Shown: one piece after another, positions 1 to 8,282 of the stretch
How positions within the stretch are numbered: position 1 is the stretch's first letter
How the letters are laid out: every line of letters begins with the position of its first letter
Source of the DNA: Candidatus Mycalebacterium zealandia
GTDB lineage: Bacteria > Desulfobacterota_D > UBA1144 > Nemesobacterales > Mycalebacteriaceae
DNA length: 64,000 nt
Assembly (NCBI GenBank): GCA_014075295.1
Contig: CP046180.1
Coordinates: 124,001-188,000, forward strand
Direction: 5' to 3'
Made by a program: the position numbers and the translations under genes
The notes under the pieces: generated by a model
Told to the model about the DNA's origin: nothing
Databases searched by the model: none
Seen by the model: the letters and a program-made list of their open reading frames with translations, nothing else

Positions 1-92
1 GAATCTATGTTTTCCTCCGTCAGGCGCGGCGTGCCTTTGACCTTGCCGAGTATGCCCGCGAATTTTTCGGAAATTCCCTCAAACATTTCCAT
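1..92 (-). CDS. ffh: Signal recognition particle GTPase Ffh (SRP54), N-terminal fragment
   Basis: The reverse strand reads MEMFEGISEKFAGILGKVKG and then TPRLTEENID before running off the left edge. This is the start of the N (four-helix) domain of Ffh, which binds 4.5S RNA-bound signal peptides at the ribosome and targets membrane proteins. Only about 30 residues are visible, so the GTPase and M domains cannot be checked. Two ATG codons (92 and 86) are possible starts; most family members begin at MFE, which favours 86. It is divergent from the methyltransferase gene that follows. Confidence 0.85.
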   Translation of the reverse strand, partial: MEMFEGISEKFAGILGKVKGTPRLTEENID

Positions 93-110
93 GATTCTAA
101 CAGAAGAGAA

Positions 111-139
111 TTGGACAATGCAGACTTTGGGCTTAAAAT
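111..139 (+). promoter_or_regulatory. Sigma-70 type promoter, possibly for a leaderless mRNA
   Basis: TTGGAC (111-116), a 17-nt spacer and TAAAAT (134-139). The ATG of the next gene at 146 is 6 nt after the -10 box, where transcription would be expected to start. No Shine-Dalgarno is present in front of that ATG. Confidence 0.45.
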
Positions 140-145
140 AAGAAA

Positions 146-730
146 ATGTCCGAAACAGTGCTCTATCTGAAAAACGCTCTTTTCCATCCTCTCAAAACCG
201 GAGCGGTGCTACCGTCTTCGGAGCGGCTGTCCAACAGAATTGTGGATGAGGCGCATGTTAGTAGCGCGGATGTAATCGTTGAGTTCGGGCCCGGAACGGG
301 AGCGCTCACGCAAACAATTATTGAAAAAATGAGCCCCGAAGCCACGCTTGTGGCGATGGAAATCAATTCCGATTTCGCCAAGCGAATAAGAAAAAGGTTT
401 CCGACCGCACGGGTGTTCAACGCCTGCGCGGGAGACACTTTGAAGTGCCTCAAAAGTGTTGGAATTACAGAGTGCGACAGCATAGTTTCCGGTCTGCCGT
501 GGTCTGTTTTCTCTGACGCTTTGCAAAAAAAATTGCTCGGTTCGGTTTATGAAGTGCTCAACCCCGGAGGAATTTTCACCTCTTTTGCCTACACGCCCAT
601 GCACATGCTTCCGGGCGGAAGAAAATTCAAAAAAAACCTTGAAGCGGTTTTCGGCAAAATTAAAAAAACCGAAACTGAATGGCGCAATGTGCCGCCCGCG
701 TTTATTTACCGCGCCGTCAAAAAAGACTGA
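146..730 (+). CDS. Class I SAM-dependent methyltransferase, phospholipid N-methyltransferase (PmtA)-like
   Basis: The 194-residue protein has the SAM-binding motif I VEFGPGTGALT (about residues 45-55), an N-terminal AVLPSSERLSNRI stretch and the SGLPW motif near residue 115. This combination is typical of the PmtA/rRNA-adenine-methylase-like group that methylates phosphatidylethanolamine, and membership of the group is what the sequence supports. The exact substrate is inference; a methylase acting on another small lipid or on RNA is possible. Length matches PmtA proteins (about 190-200 aa). No Shine-Dalgarno precedes the ATG, and a promoter lies immediately upstream. polA follows 47 bp downstream with its own promoter. 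Confidence 0.75.
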   Translation: MSETVLYLKNALFHPLKTGAVLPSSERLSNRIVDEAHVSSADVIVEFGPGTGALTQTIIEKMSPEATLVAMEINSDFAKRIRKRFPTARVFNACAGDTLKCLKSVGITECDSIVSGLPWSVFSDALQKKLLGSVYEVLNPGGIFTSFAYTPMHMLPGGRKFKKNLEAVFGKIKKTETEWRNVPPAFIYRAVKKD

Positions 731-740
731 AAACTCCCCT

Positions 741-769
741 TTGACACCCCGCGCACAAAATCCTACAAT
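741..769 (+). promoter_or_regulatory. Near-consensus sigma-70 promoter of polA
   Basis: Perfect -35 TTGACA (741-746), 17-nt spacer, -10 TACAAT (764-769). The polA ATG at 778 follows after only 8 nt, so the transcript probably starts at or one to two bases before the start codon. Confidence 0.65.
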
Positions 770-777
770 TTCAGAGT

Positions 778-3420
778 ATGCCCCCTCTCTATCTTATAGA
801 CGGCAGTTCCTACGTTTTCAGAGCCTACTACGCAGTTGACCGTAGTTTCTCAACCTCTTCGGGTTTTCCTACAAACGCAGTTTTCGGTTTTTCCAACATT
901 CTGCGCAAGTTTATTAAAGACTTTGAGCCGCAGTTTATGGGGGTGGTTTTTGACTCAAAGGGAGAAACTTTCAGAAAGAAAATCTATTCCGAATACAAAG
1001 CCAACAGGGACGCGCCGCCGGAGGATTTGAGCCCGCAGATTGAAAAAATCATGGAACTCACCGAAGCGATGGGCGCACGCATGGTTCAAAAGGAGGGCTT
1101 TGAGGCGGATGACCTTATGGCCACAATCGCGGTGGCGGCGGAAAAACGGGGCGAGGAAGTGGTTCTGGTTACCGGAGACAAGGATTTCTGCCAGTTGGTT
1201 TCTGAAAAAATCACGATTTACGACCCGATGAAGGAGTCTAAAACCGGTGTTGCAGGCGTGGAGGAAAAATACGGTCTGCCTCCCGGAAAATTCGTTGATT
1301 TTCTCGCCCTTGTGGGCGACTCTTCGGACAACATCCCCGGAGTTGAGGGCGTGGGTCCAAAGGGCGCGGAAAAACTGCTCGCCGAATACGGTTCATTGGA
1401 AAACCTTTATGAAAACACCTCCGCGCTTAAGGGAAAGCAGAAAGAGAGAATTGAGCGCGACAAGGAAAAGGCGTTCCTGAGCCAAAAACTCGCGACCCTG
1501 AAAATTGATGTGGAAACGGAAATAAAACGTGAGAAATTCGCGTATAACGGCGCAAACACTGAAAGGTTGAATCTTCTCTACAAGGAACTTGAATTCGGTG
1601 GAAACGCGACCGAAGAGAAAAACGCCAACACCGCGCAATACGAACTTTTAACGGAAAGTGAAAAAATTGACTCGCTGTTTGCCGAAATCAAAAAAACCGG
1701 CGTTGTGTCTATCGATCTTGAAACCACTTCAAAAAATCCGACCGAAGCGGAAATTGTCGGCATCGCGCTGTCAACCACTCAGGGCTCGCACGGTTATATT
1801 CCGGTCGCCCATTCGTCGGGAAACGCCGATGCCGATACGGTTTTTGAAAAAATAAAACAAATCGCCGAAAATCCGGAAATTAAAAAAATAGGACAAAACC
1901 TGAAATACGAACACATCGTTCTGGCGGGGCGCGGAATTGAGTTGAAAGGCATTTTCTTTGACACAATGACCGCCGCGCATTTTCTGGACTCGTCGGGCTT
2001 GAGTTACGGGCTCGGCGAACTCGCGCGCAAACATCTGGGGCGTAAAATGACCACTTATGCTGAGGTTACTACCGAAGAAAAAAAACGCATTCCATTTGCC
2101 GATGTGCCTCTTGAAAAAGCCAAAGACTACGCCTGCGGAGATTCGGACGCGGCGATGGAGATTTACAAAAAACTGAGCGCGGAGATTTCCGGCGCGGGCG
2201 TTGAGGAAAATTATCGCGAATGGGTTCTGGAAATGACACGGGTTTTGTCCGCAATGGAGCGAAAAGGCATTTGTGTTGACACGAAGATGCTTGGGGAAAT
2301 TTCAGTTGATTTCGGTGAAAAAATAAACGCCATATCATCGCAAATATATTCCGCGGCGGGTTTTGAACTGAACATAAATTCCACCGCGCAACTCAAAGAC
2401 CTGCTTTTCGGAAAACTGGGGCTTGAGCCGGTCAAACGCACCGCGAAGGGTGAGCCGTCAACCGATTCCGAAGTGCTGAAAACCCTTGCGCCTCTCCACC
2501 CGATTCCGAAAATGATTCTTGAATACAGGGAAATTTCCAAACTCAAGTCCACCTACGTTGACGCTCTTCCGAAACTGGTCAATCCCGCGACCGGAAAAAT
2601 TCACACCTCATACGGGCCCACCGGAACCTCAACGGGGCGGCTCAGTTCGAGCAATCCGAACCTTCAAAACATTCCGATAAAAAGCGAGGACGGAAGAAAA
2701 ATACGGCACGCCTTTGTGCCGGCGGACGGATTTATTTTTCTGTCCGCGGACTATTCTCAGATAGAACTGCGCCTCCTCGCCCATTTTTCGGGAGACGAAA
2801 AACTGCTTGCGGCTTTTGAAAACGGCGAAGATATTCACTCCTCAACCGCGTCCGAAATACTCGGAGTGCGTGAAGCAGAGGTAACATCCGATATGAGGCG
2901 TCTGGCGAAAAATATAAATTTTGGAATTATTTACGGCATCAGCCCGTTCGGGCTGTCAAAGCAATTGGGCTCAAGCATGAAGCAGGCGCGCGATTACATG
3001 GAGACATATTTCAGCCGCTATCCCAAGGTCAGAACATATATGCACGAATACGCGGACAAAGCCAAAAACGCAGGATTTGCCGAAACAATTATCGGGCGCA
3101 GGCGTTTTATTCCCGAACTCGCGTCAAAAAACAAACTGAAAATCAAAAACGGCGAAAGAGCCGCCATCAACACGCCCATTCAGGGCTCGGCGGCGGACAT
3201 AATAAATGTCGCGATGATAAAAATTCACGGAAATCTTGAAGAAATGAAGTCGTCTATGATTCTTCAAGTGCATGACGAGTTGATTTTTGAGACCGCTCTT
3301 GATGAAAGGGAAAAAGTCGCGGAGATAGCCCGCAATGAAATGGAAAACACCTCGTTTGATTTAAAAACGCGAATGAAGGTTGAAATAACCGAAGGAAAAA
3401 ACTGGGGCGAACTAGCGTGA
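778..3420 (+). CDS. polA: DNA polymerase I
   Basis: At 880 residues this is a full-length Pol I with three domains. The 5'-3' exonuclease/flap nuclease occupies about 1-265 (LIDGSSYVFRAYYA start, GDSSDNIPGVEGVGPKG helix-hairpin-helix near 180-195). The 3'-5' exonuclease (about 285-470) keeps D313 and E315 of SIDLETT and the YACGDSDAA segment, so proofreading is probably active. The polymerase domain has motif A DYSQIELR (D658), motif B RRLAKNINFGIIYG and motif C QVHDE (D833). It fills gaps in excision repair and removes Okazaki primers. The start at 778 is set by the N-terminal motif and lacks a Shine-Dalgarno. The last 9 bp overlap the convergent arsenate reductase remnant. Confidence 0.97.
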   Translation: MPPLYLIDGSSYVFRAYYAVDRSFSTSSGFPTNAVFGFSNILRKFIKDFEPQFMGVVFDSKGETFRKKIYSEYKANRDAPPEDLSPQIEKIMELTEAMGARMVQKEGFEADDLMATIAVAAEKRGEEVVLVTGDKDFCQLVSEKITIYDPMKESKTGVAGVEEKYGLPPGKFVDFLALVGDSSDNIPGVEGVGPKGAEKLLAEYGSLENLYENTSALKGKQKERIERDKEKAFLSQKLATLKIDVETEIKREKFAYNGANTERLNLLYKELEFGGNATEEKNANTAQYELLTESEKIDSLFAEIKKTGVVSIDLETTSKNPTEAEIVGIALSTTQGSHGYIPVAHSSGNADADTVFEKIKQIAENPEIKKIGQNLKYEHIVLAGRGIELKGIFFDTMTAAHFLDSSGLSYGLGELARKHLGRKMTTYAEVTTEEKKRIPFADVPLEKAKDYACGDSDAAMEIYKKLSAEISGAGVEENYREWVLEMTRVLSAMERKGICVDTKMLGEISVDFGEKINAISSQIYSAAGFELNINSTAQLKDLLFGKLGLEPVKRTAKGEPSTDSEVLKTLAPLHPIPKMILEYREISKLKSTYVDALPKLVNPATGKIHTSYGPTGTSTGRLSSSNPNLQNIPIKSEDGRKIRHAFVPADGFIFLSADYSQIELRLLAHFSGDEKLLAAFENGEDIHSSTASEILGVREAEVTSDMRRLAKNINFGIIYGISPFGLSKQLGSSMKQARDYMETYFSRYPKVRTYMHEYADKAKNAGFAETIIGRRRFIPELASKNKLKIKNGERAAINTPIQGSAADIINVAMIKIHGNLEEMKSSMILQVHDELIFETALDEREKVAEIARNEMENTSFDLKTRMKVEITEGKNWGELA

Positions 3421-3825
3421 GAACAAAATCTCTTCAATCGCGGTTTTGACCTTTTCCCTTATAAAGTCCCTGACTTCCCGCGCCCGCTCTTTATCCATCG
3501 CTTTGGGGTCGGGAATTTGCCAGTCTTCGGTTCTTTTTGAGCGCACATGCGGACACGAATCCCCGCAACCCATCGTTACCACAAGGTCGTATTCAACATC
3601 GGAAATTTCATAAATGGACTTGGGACGGGCGTCTTTCATAGAAATTCCCAACTCCTCCATCGCGGCAACCGTGCCCGAGCCTACAGAGTCCGCCGGTTTT
3701 GAACCCGCGCTGAAACTTTTTATTTTTCCGCCGCAGAAATCATTCGCAAATCATTCCGCCATCCGGTTGCGGTTGGCATTTTCAACAACAAAAAAGAACA
3801 AACACTTCTCAACCTCTCCCTTTCC
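3412..3825 (-). pseudogene. Broken arsenate reductase / low-molecular-weight phosphatase-family gene
   Basis: From 3660 down an open frame of 82 residues (MEELGISMKDARPKS..., CGDSCPHVRSKRTEDW, IPDP) matches the C-terminal two thirds of thioredoxin-type ArsC/LMW-phosphatase proteins. Reading upstream in the same frame gives more of the family: GGKIKSFSAGSKPAD, and before it VVENANRNRMAE followed by a TGA stop (3751-3753) and FAND. Functional relatives have CVENSNRSQMAEAFA here, so both the catalytic Cys (now Val) and an uninterrupted frame are lost. No start codon with a ribosome site lies between the pepA stop and the frame. I read it as a decayed gene that once followed pepA. Confidence 0.8.
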
Positions 3826-5283
3826 TTATTTTCGCAGGATGTAGTCAACCAGCAGCCTGACGCCAAAACCGGTCGCCCCTTTGGGATACCAGTCATTGCC
3901 CCTTTCCAGATAGGCGGGCCCAGCGATGTCCAAATGCGCCCACGGAACGCCGGAGACAAAATGCTCAAGGAAAAGAGCGGCGGTTATGGCTCCACCCCAG
4001 CGGTTTCCGGTGTTCTTTATGTCGGCAAAGTCGCTTTCTATGTCTTTACGCATATCGTCCGCAAGCGGAAGTTCCCATACCTTTTCGCCCGCCGACAGCG
4101 AAGAGCGTTTCATGTCTCGCGCGATTTTTTCGCTGTTACTCATAAGCCCCGCCGTGTGAACTCCGAGAGCCACAACGCACGCGCCCGTGAGAGTGGCGAG
4201 GTCTATAATCTCTTTTGAGCCTATCTCCACCGCGTAACTGAGCGCGTCCGCAAGAACAACACGCCCTTCGGCGTCCGTATTTACAATCTCTATGGTCTTG
4301 CCGTTCATCGCGGTTACGATGTCGTCAGGTTTGTAGGCGGACGGTCCGGTCATGTTTTCCGCCGCCGCCACTATTCCGTGAACGGTAACGCCGGGCTTCG
4401 CCACGGCGATTGCCTTCATCGCTCCCACCACGGCGGCCGCGCCGGACATATCCATCTTCATTGTTTTCATTGCCTCGGCGGGTTTGAGACTCAAACCGCC
4501 GGAATCAAATGTTATACCCTTGCCGACAATTGAGACGGAACGTGACCGGGCGGCTTTGGGAGAGTAGGTCATATGGATAAGACGCGGAGGGTTTGAACTG
4601 CCCGCACTGACCGCGAGCATTCCGCCCATTCCCCTCTCTTTCATCTCGTCCGGCATAATGACGGAACAGCTAAGCCCCTCTTCCAAACATATGCTTTGAG
4701 CGTAATCCGCGAGAACCGAAGGCGTGAGATGCGCAGGCGGCTCATTAACCATATCCCTGCAAAGACGCACCGCGCTTGCGACACTCTGCGATGCTCGCGC
4801 GGCTTTTTCGAAAGAGGTTTCGGACAATGTGGAATAAACCGCAACAGAGGAAACCGCACCCTCTTTTTTTGAACCGCTTTTGTATTTTGAGAAAACATAG
4901 GGACCGCAAAGAGCACCTTCCATAAGCGCACGCAACGCGTCCGCGCCGGATGCGGGAAAATCCATAACGATTTTTTTCACATGAGAGCCCGCGTTCTTCG
5001 CGGCCACCGAAGCGGCTTTGAAAAAATCAGATGGCGCGGAGAAAGATTTTTTATCTCCAAGCCCGACGATCATAATTTCAGAAGCGGGTAGTTTCCCCAT
5101 TGTGTCCACCGTAAAAAAACTGCCGAGACGCAAGCCGCTCGCTCGCTTGCTTGCCCGTGAAATCGCACCGCCCAGTTTTTTGTCAATCGCGGAAAACCGC
5201 CGTTTTTCCCCTTCGTACGCTCCTATGGCGAGCAAATCCGCCTTTGTGCGATGAGGGTTGTTTACGCGAATAAAATCTGTCAT
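3826..5283 (-). CDS. pepA: Leucyl aminopeptidase (M17 cytosol aminopeptidase)
   Basis: The 485-residue protein carries the M17 catalytic core: K255 and D260 in GKGITFDSGG, K267, D278 in MDMSGAA, and D337, E339, R341 in the signature NTDAEGR. By comparison with E. coli PepA these are the two-metal ligands and catalytic Lys/Arg, all present. It forms a cytoplasmic hexamer that removes N-terminal residues during peptide turnover; PepA in E. coli also binds DNA, which cannot be judged here. The start has a good Shine-Dalgarno (AAAGGGAG). It lies 22 bp downstream of rsmA on the same strand and is probably cotranscribed with ftsB-rsmA. Confidence 0.95.
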   Translation of the reverse strand: MTDFIRVNNPHRTKADLLAIGAYEGEKRRFSAIDKKLGGAISRASKRASGLRLGSFFTVDTMGKLPASEIMIVGLGDKKSFSAPSDFFKAASVAAKNAGSHVKKIVMDFPASGADALRALMEGALCGPYVFSKYKSGSKKEGAVSSVAVYSTLSETSFEKAARASQSVASAVRLCRDMVNEPPAHLTPSVLADYAQSICLEEGLSCSVIMPDEMKERGMGGMLAVSAGSSNPPRLIHMTYSPKAARSRSVSIVGKGITFDSGGLSLKPAEAMKTMKMDMSGAAAVVGAMKAIAVAKPGVTVHGIVAAAENMTGPSAYKPDDIVTAMNGKTIEIVNTDAEGRVVLADALSYAVEIGSKEIIDLATLTGACVVALGVHTAGLMSNSEKIARDMKRSSLSAGEKVWELPLADDMRKDIESDFADIKNTGNRWGGAITAALFLEHFVSGVPWAHLDIAGPAYLERGNDWYPKGATGFGVRLLVDYILRK

Positions 5284-5305
5284 TGAAAACTCCCTTTAGT
5301 CGTTT

Positions 5306-6109
5306 TTATCCAAGTAACTCAAACAATCTATCCGAAATTGCGCGGAATTCTTCAAGACTGAGCGTTTCAGCCCTGCGCGAACCGTCAACTCCCGTATCTT
5401 CAAGCGCGCGCGCGACATCGCGGGACGGAAACGCTGAAAACAGCGAATTTTTTACCATTTTTCTGCGCTCCGAGAAAGCGGCACGGACGGTTTTACGGTA
5501 AAACTTCTCGCTTTTGAGAGGCAACCGGGTTCCTTTGAAAGGAACAAGGCGCACAACCGAAGAAGTAACAGCGGGGCGGGGATTGAAAAGCACCGGGGAA
5601 ACGTCAAAAAGTTTTTCCGCCTCAAACACCATCTGAATAACCGAGGACAGCGCGCCGTAGGATTTTCCGCCCGGAGGGGCAACAAGGCGCATGGCGACTT
5701 CCTTCTGGAGCATAATCACCGCGAGTGAAAAAAGGTCGCGGTTTTCCGTGAGTATTCGTAAAACTCCGGAAGATATTCCATAGGGCAGATTGCTTACCAT
5801 TTTCAGAGAGCGCCCACGGGAAAAATGTTCAAACCCGATTTTCATCGCGTCTCCGTGGGTGAGCTCAAAGTTTGGGTCGGAAACAATGTCTGCGGGGAAT
5901 GCTTCAACAAGCCGCCGGTCTTTTTCAATGGCACGGACTTTTGCGCCGGCCGCAAGAATGAAACGGGTCAAATCTCCACGCCCCGGACCGATTTCAACAA
6001 CCTCGTCCGAGCTGTCAAGACGCGCGGCGGCGCAGATTTTTTCAAGAGTTCCCTTATCACGAAGGAAATTCTGTCCGAGTTTTTTGTTCGGCTTGAAGTC
6101 CGGCTGCAT
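5306..6109 (-). CDS. rsmA: 16S rRNA (adenine1518/1519-N6)-dimethyltransferase (KsgA)
   Basis: The 267-residue protein begins with the family signature KKLGQNFLRD and has motif I EIGPGRGDLT (residues 39-48) and the catalytic motif IV NLPY (107-110). KsgA/RsmA dimethylates two adjacent adenines in helix 45 of 16S rRNA late in 30S assembly. Length is normal. Its ATG lies one base away from the ftsB stop codon, so translation is probably coupled to ftsB. The PmtA-like protein at the window start shares the same methylase fold but lacks the NLPY motif. Confidence 0.96.
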   Translation of the reverse strand: MQPDFKPNKKLGQNFLRDKGTLEKICAAARLDSSDEVVEIGPGRGDLTRFILAAGAKVRAIEKDRRLVEAFPADIVSDPNFELTHGDAMKIGFEHFSRGRSLKMVSNLPYGISSGVLRILTENRDLFSLAVIMLQKEVAMRLVAPPGGKSYGALSSVIQMVFEAEKLFDVSPVLFNPRPAVTSSVVRLVPFKGTRLPLKSEKFYRKTVRAAFSERRKMVKNSLFSAFPSRDVARALEDTGVDGSRRAETLSLEEFRAISDRLFELLG

Positions 6110-6110
6110 G

Positions 6111-6392
6111 TTACTGACGACGGAAGATAAAAATCTTTTCGCCCCTCTTTATAAGACCCAGTTTTTCCCTTATGAGTTGTTCGGCATGCTTTTCGTCCGC
6201 CTCGCCTGTCCGCACGGAGTTTGAAAACGCGTTCAGGCGATCGCGGCGTGCGGCGAGACGCTCTATTCTTTTCTCCACTTCGGTTCTTTCGTGCTTCAAA
6301 TCAAGAAACTGTTTGAATTCAAGGGCGAAAAAAAGTGCGGAAACCACAATGGCTGAAAGAGCAAAAACTATAAAAATGCGGCGGTTTTTCAT
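6111..6392 (-). CDS. ftsB: FtsB/DivIC-type septum formation initiator
   Basis: Starting at the ATG at 6392 (MKNRRIFIVFALSA) gives 93 residues: a short cytoplasmic tail, one membrane helix (about 5-22), an extracytoplasmic coiled coil (about 27-60, rich in Glu/Arg/Leu) and the LIREKLGLIKRGEKIFIF segment that resembles the conserved end of FtsB/DivIC. These proteins bridge FtsL and FtsQ in the divisome. A frame extension to 6473 adds 27 residues without family character and was not used. The stop codon abuts the rsmA start. Family assignment rests on architecture and the C-terminal motif. Confidence 0.8.
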   Translation of the reverse strand: MKNRRIFIVFALSAIVVSALFFALEFKQFLDLKHERTEVEKRIERLAARRDRLNAFSNSVRTGEADEKHAEQLIREKLGLIKRGEKIFIFRRQ

Positions 6393-6466
6393 GGCGTAAA
6401 CCGATTTTTTCTTATGATACTTGTTCGGAGTTTGAAAACCAAAGATACGGGGGCGCGTCGCTCTGA

Positions 6467-6495
6467 TTGTCAAACAAAACCGCCTGTTGTATTAT
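6467..6495 (+). promoter_or_regulatory. Sigma-70 type promoter of gmd
   Basis: TTGTCA (6467-6472), 17-nt spacer, TATTAT (6490-6495), giving a leader of about 43 nt before the gmd ATG at 6545, which has an AAGGTG ribosome site. Confidence 0.55.
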
Positions 6496-6544
6496 GGACT
6501 CGTATTCAGCGTCCGCACGGAAAATCTCGTAAGGTGTTGCCAAA

Positions 6545-7558
6545 ATGAAAAAAACCGCACTTGTAACAGGAATAGCCGGACAGGACGGAGCCTATCTGGC
6601 GAAACTTCTGTTGGAAAAAGGCTACCGCGTTATCGGCGGAGACCGTAGAAACTCACGCGGCTCTTTGTGGAGACTGGAAGAAATCGGCATTCTGGACGAT
6701 GTTGAAATCGTCTACCTTGAGATGGCGGAGCTTACAAACATCTATAGAACAATTGAGAAGTTTGAACTGTCTGAAATATACAACCTCGCCGCGCAATCTT
6801 TTGTCTCCGCGTCATTTGAACTGCCGCTTTTAACCAGCGAAGTAAGCGGTACGTCGGTTTTACGCATGCTGGAAGCCGTAAGACAAATCAACCCCGAAAT
6901 AAAGTTTTATCAGGCGTCGACTTCCGAAATGTTCGGCAAAGTGGAACATTCTCCGCAGACGGAAAAAACCCGCTTTTATCCACGCAGTCCTTACGGAGTG
7001 GCAAAACTTTTCGGACACTGGATGACGGTAAACTACCGCGAGTCATACGGAATGTTTGCGGTATCAGGAATACTTTTCAACCACGAATCTCCCATGAGAA
7101 GCAAAGAGTTTGTAAGCCGCAAAATCACCTCGGGCATGGCGGAAATGAAGAACGGCGGGAAGACTCTTGAGCTGGGAAATCTCAACACAAAAAGAGACTG
7201 GGGTTTTGCCGGAGACTACGTTGAAGGAATGTGGCTTATGCTTCAGCAGCAAACGCCGGACGACTATGTGCTTGCCACCGGCAAAAACTATTCGGTGAGA
7301 GATTTTGTGAACATCGCCGCGCCATATTTCGGGTTTGATATTGAATGGGAAGGCGAAAACACCGAAGAAAAAGCGATTGACAAAAAAACCGGTCGGGAAA
7401 TCGTCAGAATAAATCCGGAATTTTTCCGTCCCGCCGAAGTCTTTGAACTTCTGGGTGATTCGAGCAAAGCAAAATTGGAACTGGGATGGGAACCGAAAGT
7501 TTCTTTTGAAAAACTGGTGGAAATTATGTGCGTCAGTGAACTACGGAGAAATTCCTAG
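6545..7558 (+). CDS. gmd: GDP-mannose 4,6-dehydratase
   Basis: The 337-residue short-chain dehydrogenase has the nucleotide-binding TGIAGQDGAYL motif at the N terminus and the catalytic set T126, E128 (STSEMFG) and Y150/K154 (YGVAK), plus the family-specific NHESPMR and SRKIT segments. It converts GDP-mannose to GDP-4-keto-6-deoxymannose, the first step to GDP-fucose, GDP-rhamnose or GDP-perosamine for surface glycans. No second-step enzyme (reductase or aminotransferase) is next to it, so the end product is unknown. Single gene with its own promoter; the downstream gene is convergent. Confidence 0.93.
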   Translation: MKKTALVTGIAGQDGAYLAKLLLEKGYRVIGGDRRNSRGSLWRLEEIGILDDVEIVYLEMAELTNIYRTIEKFELSEIYNLAAQSFVSASFELPLLTSEVSGTSVLRMLEAVRQINPEIKFYQASTSEMFGKVEHSPQTEKTRFYPRSPYGVAKLFGHWMTVNYRESYGMFAVSGILFNHESPMRSKEFVSRKITSGMAEMKNGGKTLELGNLNTKRDWGFAGDYVEGMWLMLQQQTPDDYVLATGKNYSVRDFVNIAAPYFGFDIEWEGENTEEKAIDKKTGREIVRINPEFFRPAEVFELLGDSSKAKLELGWEPKVSFEKLVEIMCVSELRRNS

Positions 7559-7584
7559 GAAATTACGGCGAACCACCGGAGACA

Positions 7585-8217
7585 CTAATAAAAACTCAAA
7601 AACGGGTTTGATTCCCTTTCAATGCCGATTGTCGTTTCGGGACCGTGTCCGGAAAGCACTCTGTATGAATCCGGATAGACGAGCAATTTTTCATTTATTG
7701 AGCCCACAAGCTCCTCCATTGTCGTTCCGCCGGTCAGGTCAACCCTTCCTACACTTCCCGCGAAAAGCGTGTCGCCCGAAATAATCACATCCTCCACAAC
7801 AAAGCAGATGCTTCCCCATGTGTGCCCCGGCACAAGAAGCACATCGGCTTGAAGTCCGCCTATGGCGATTTTCCGCCCCTCCTCAACATACTCCTCAACT
7901 TCGGGTGTCTCAACATCGCCGAATGCGGGATATCTCCGGCACGCCTCGGGAAGAATGTCCAGAACGGGCTGCTCTTTTTCGTGAATGCTGAAAGGAACGC
8001 CGAGAATGTTCTTCGCGGTCTGCACTCCGGCAACATGGTCTATGTGCGTATGCGTGTTGATTATGCGTTTTATTTTAAGGCCGGTCCTCTCAATTTCCGC
8101 CATTATTTCAACTATCTGCTCGCCGGGGTCTATTAAAATACCCTCGCCCGAATCCTCATCGCCAAGTATGTAACAGTTTGTGAGAAACATACCCCCTGGT
8201 ACGCATTTGATTATCAT
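7585..8217 (-). CDS. MBL-fold metallo-hydrolase, glyoxalase II-like
   Basis: The 210-residue protein has the metal-binding THTHIDH motif, then VPGHTW, SGDTLF and LSGHGPET, which supply the two-metal ligands of the hydroxyacylglutathione hydrolase-like branch of the metallo-beta-lactamase fold. The start at 8217 is supported by CGGAGCGG about 8 nt upstream; an in-frame extension to 8268 has no family match. Members of this compact group hydrolyse thioesters, but glutathione specificity cannot be assumed, because the C-terminal glyoxalase II substrate domain is missing. Confidence 0.85.
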   Translation of the reverse strand: MIIKCVPGGMFLTNCYILGDEDSGEGILIDPGEQIVEIMAEIERTGLKIKRIINTHTHIDHVAGVQTAKNILGVPFSIHEKEQPVLDILPEACRRYPAFGDVETPEVEEYVEEGRKIAIGGLQADVLLVPGHTWGSICFVVEDVIISGDTLFAGSVGRVDLTGGTTMEELVGSINEKLLVYPDSYRVLSGHGPETTIGIERESNPFLSFY

Positions 8218-8282
8218 ATGACCGCTCCGTTTGGGGTCTAGACTACACTTGCGGCAGGGGCGCGTCAAAACTACGGGGGTCG

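Noticed and set aside
3751-3753. TGA within the arsenate reductase remnant as selenocysteine or reassigned codon
   Set aside because: The position is not the catalytic Cys, no selenocysteine hairpin is apparent, and TGA is used as a normal stop by polA, gltX and other genes here.
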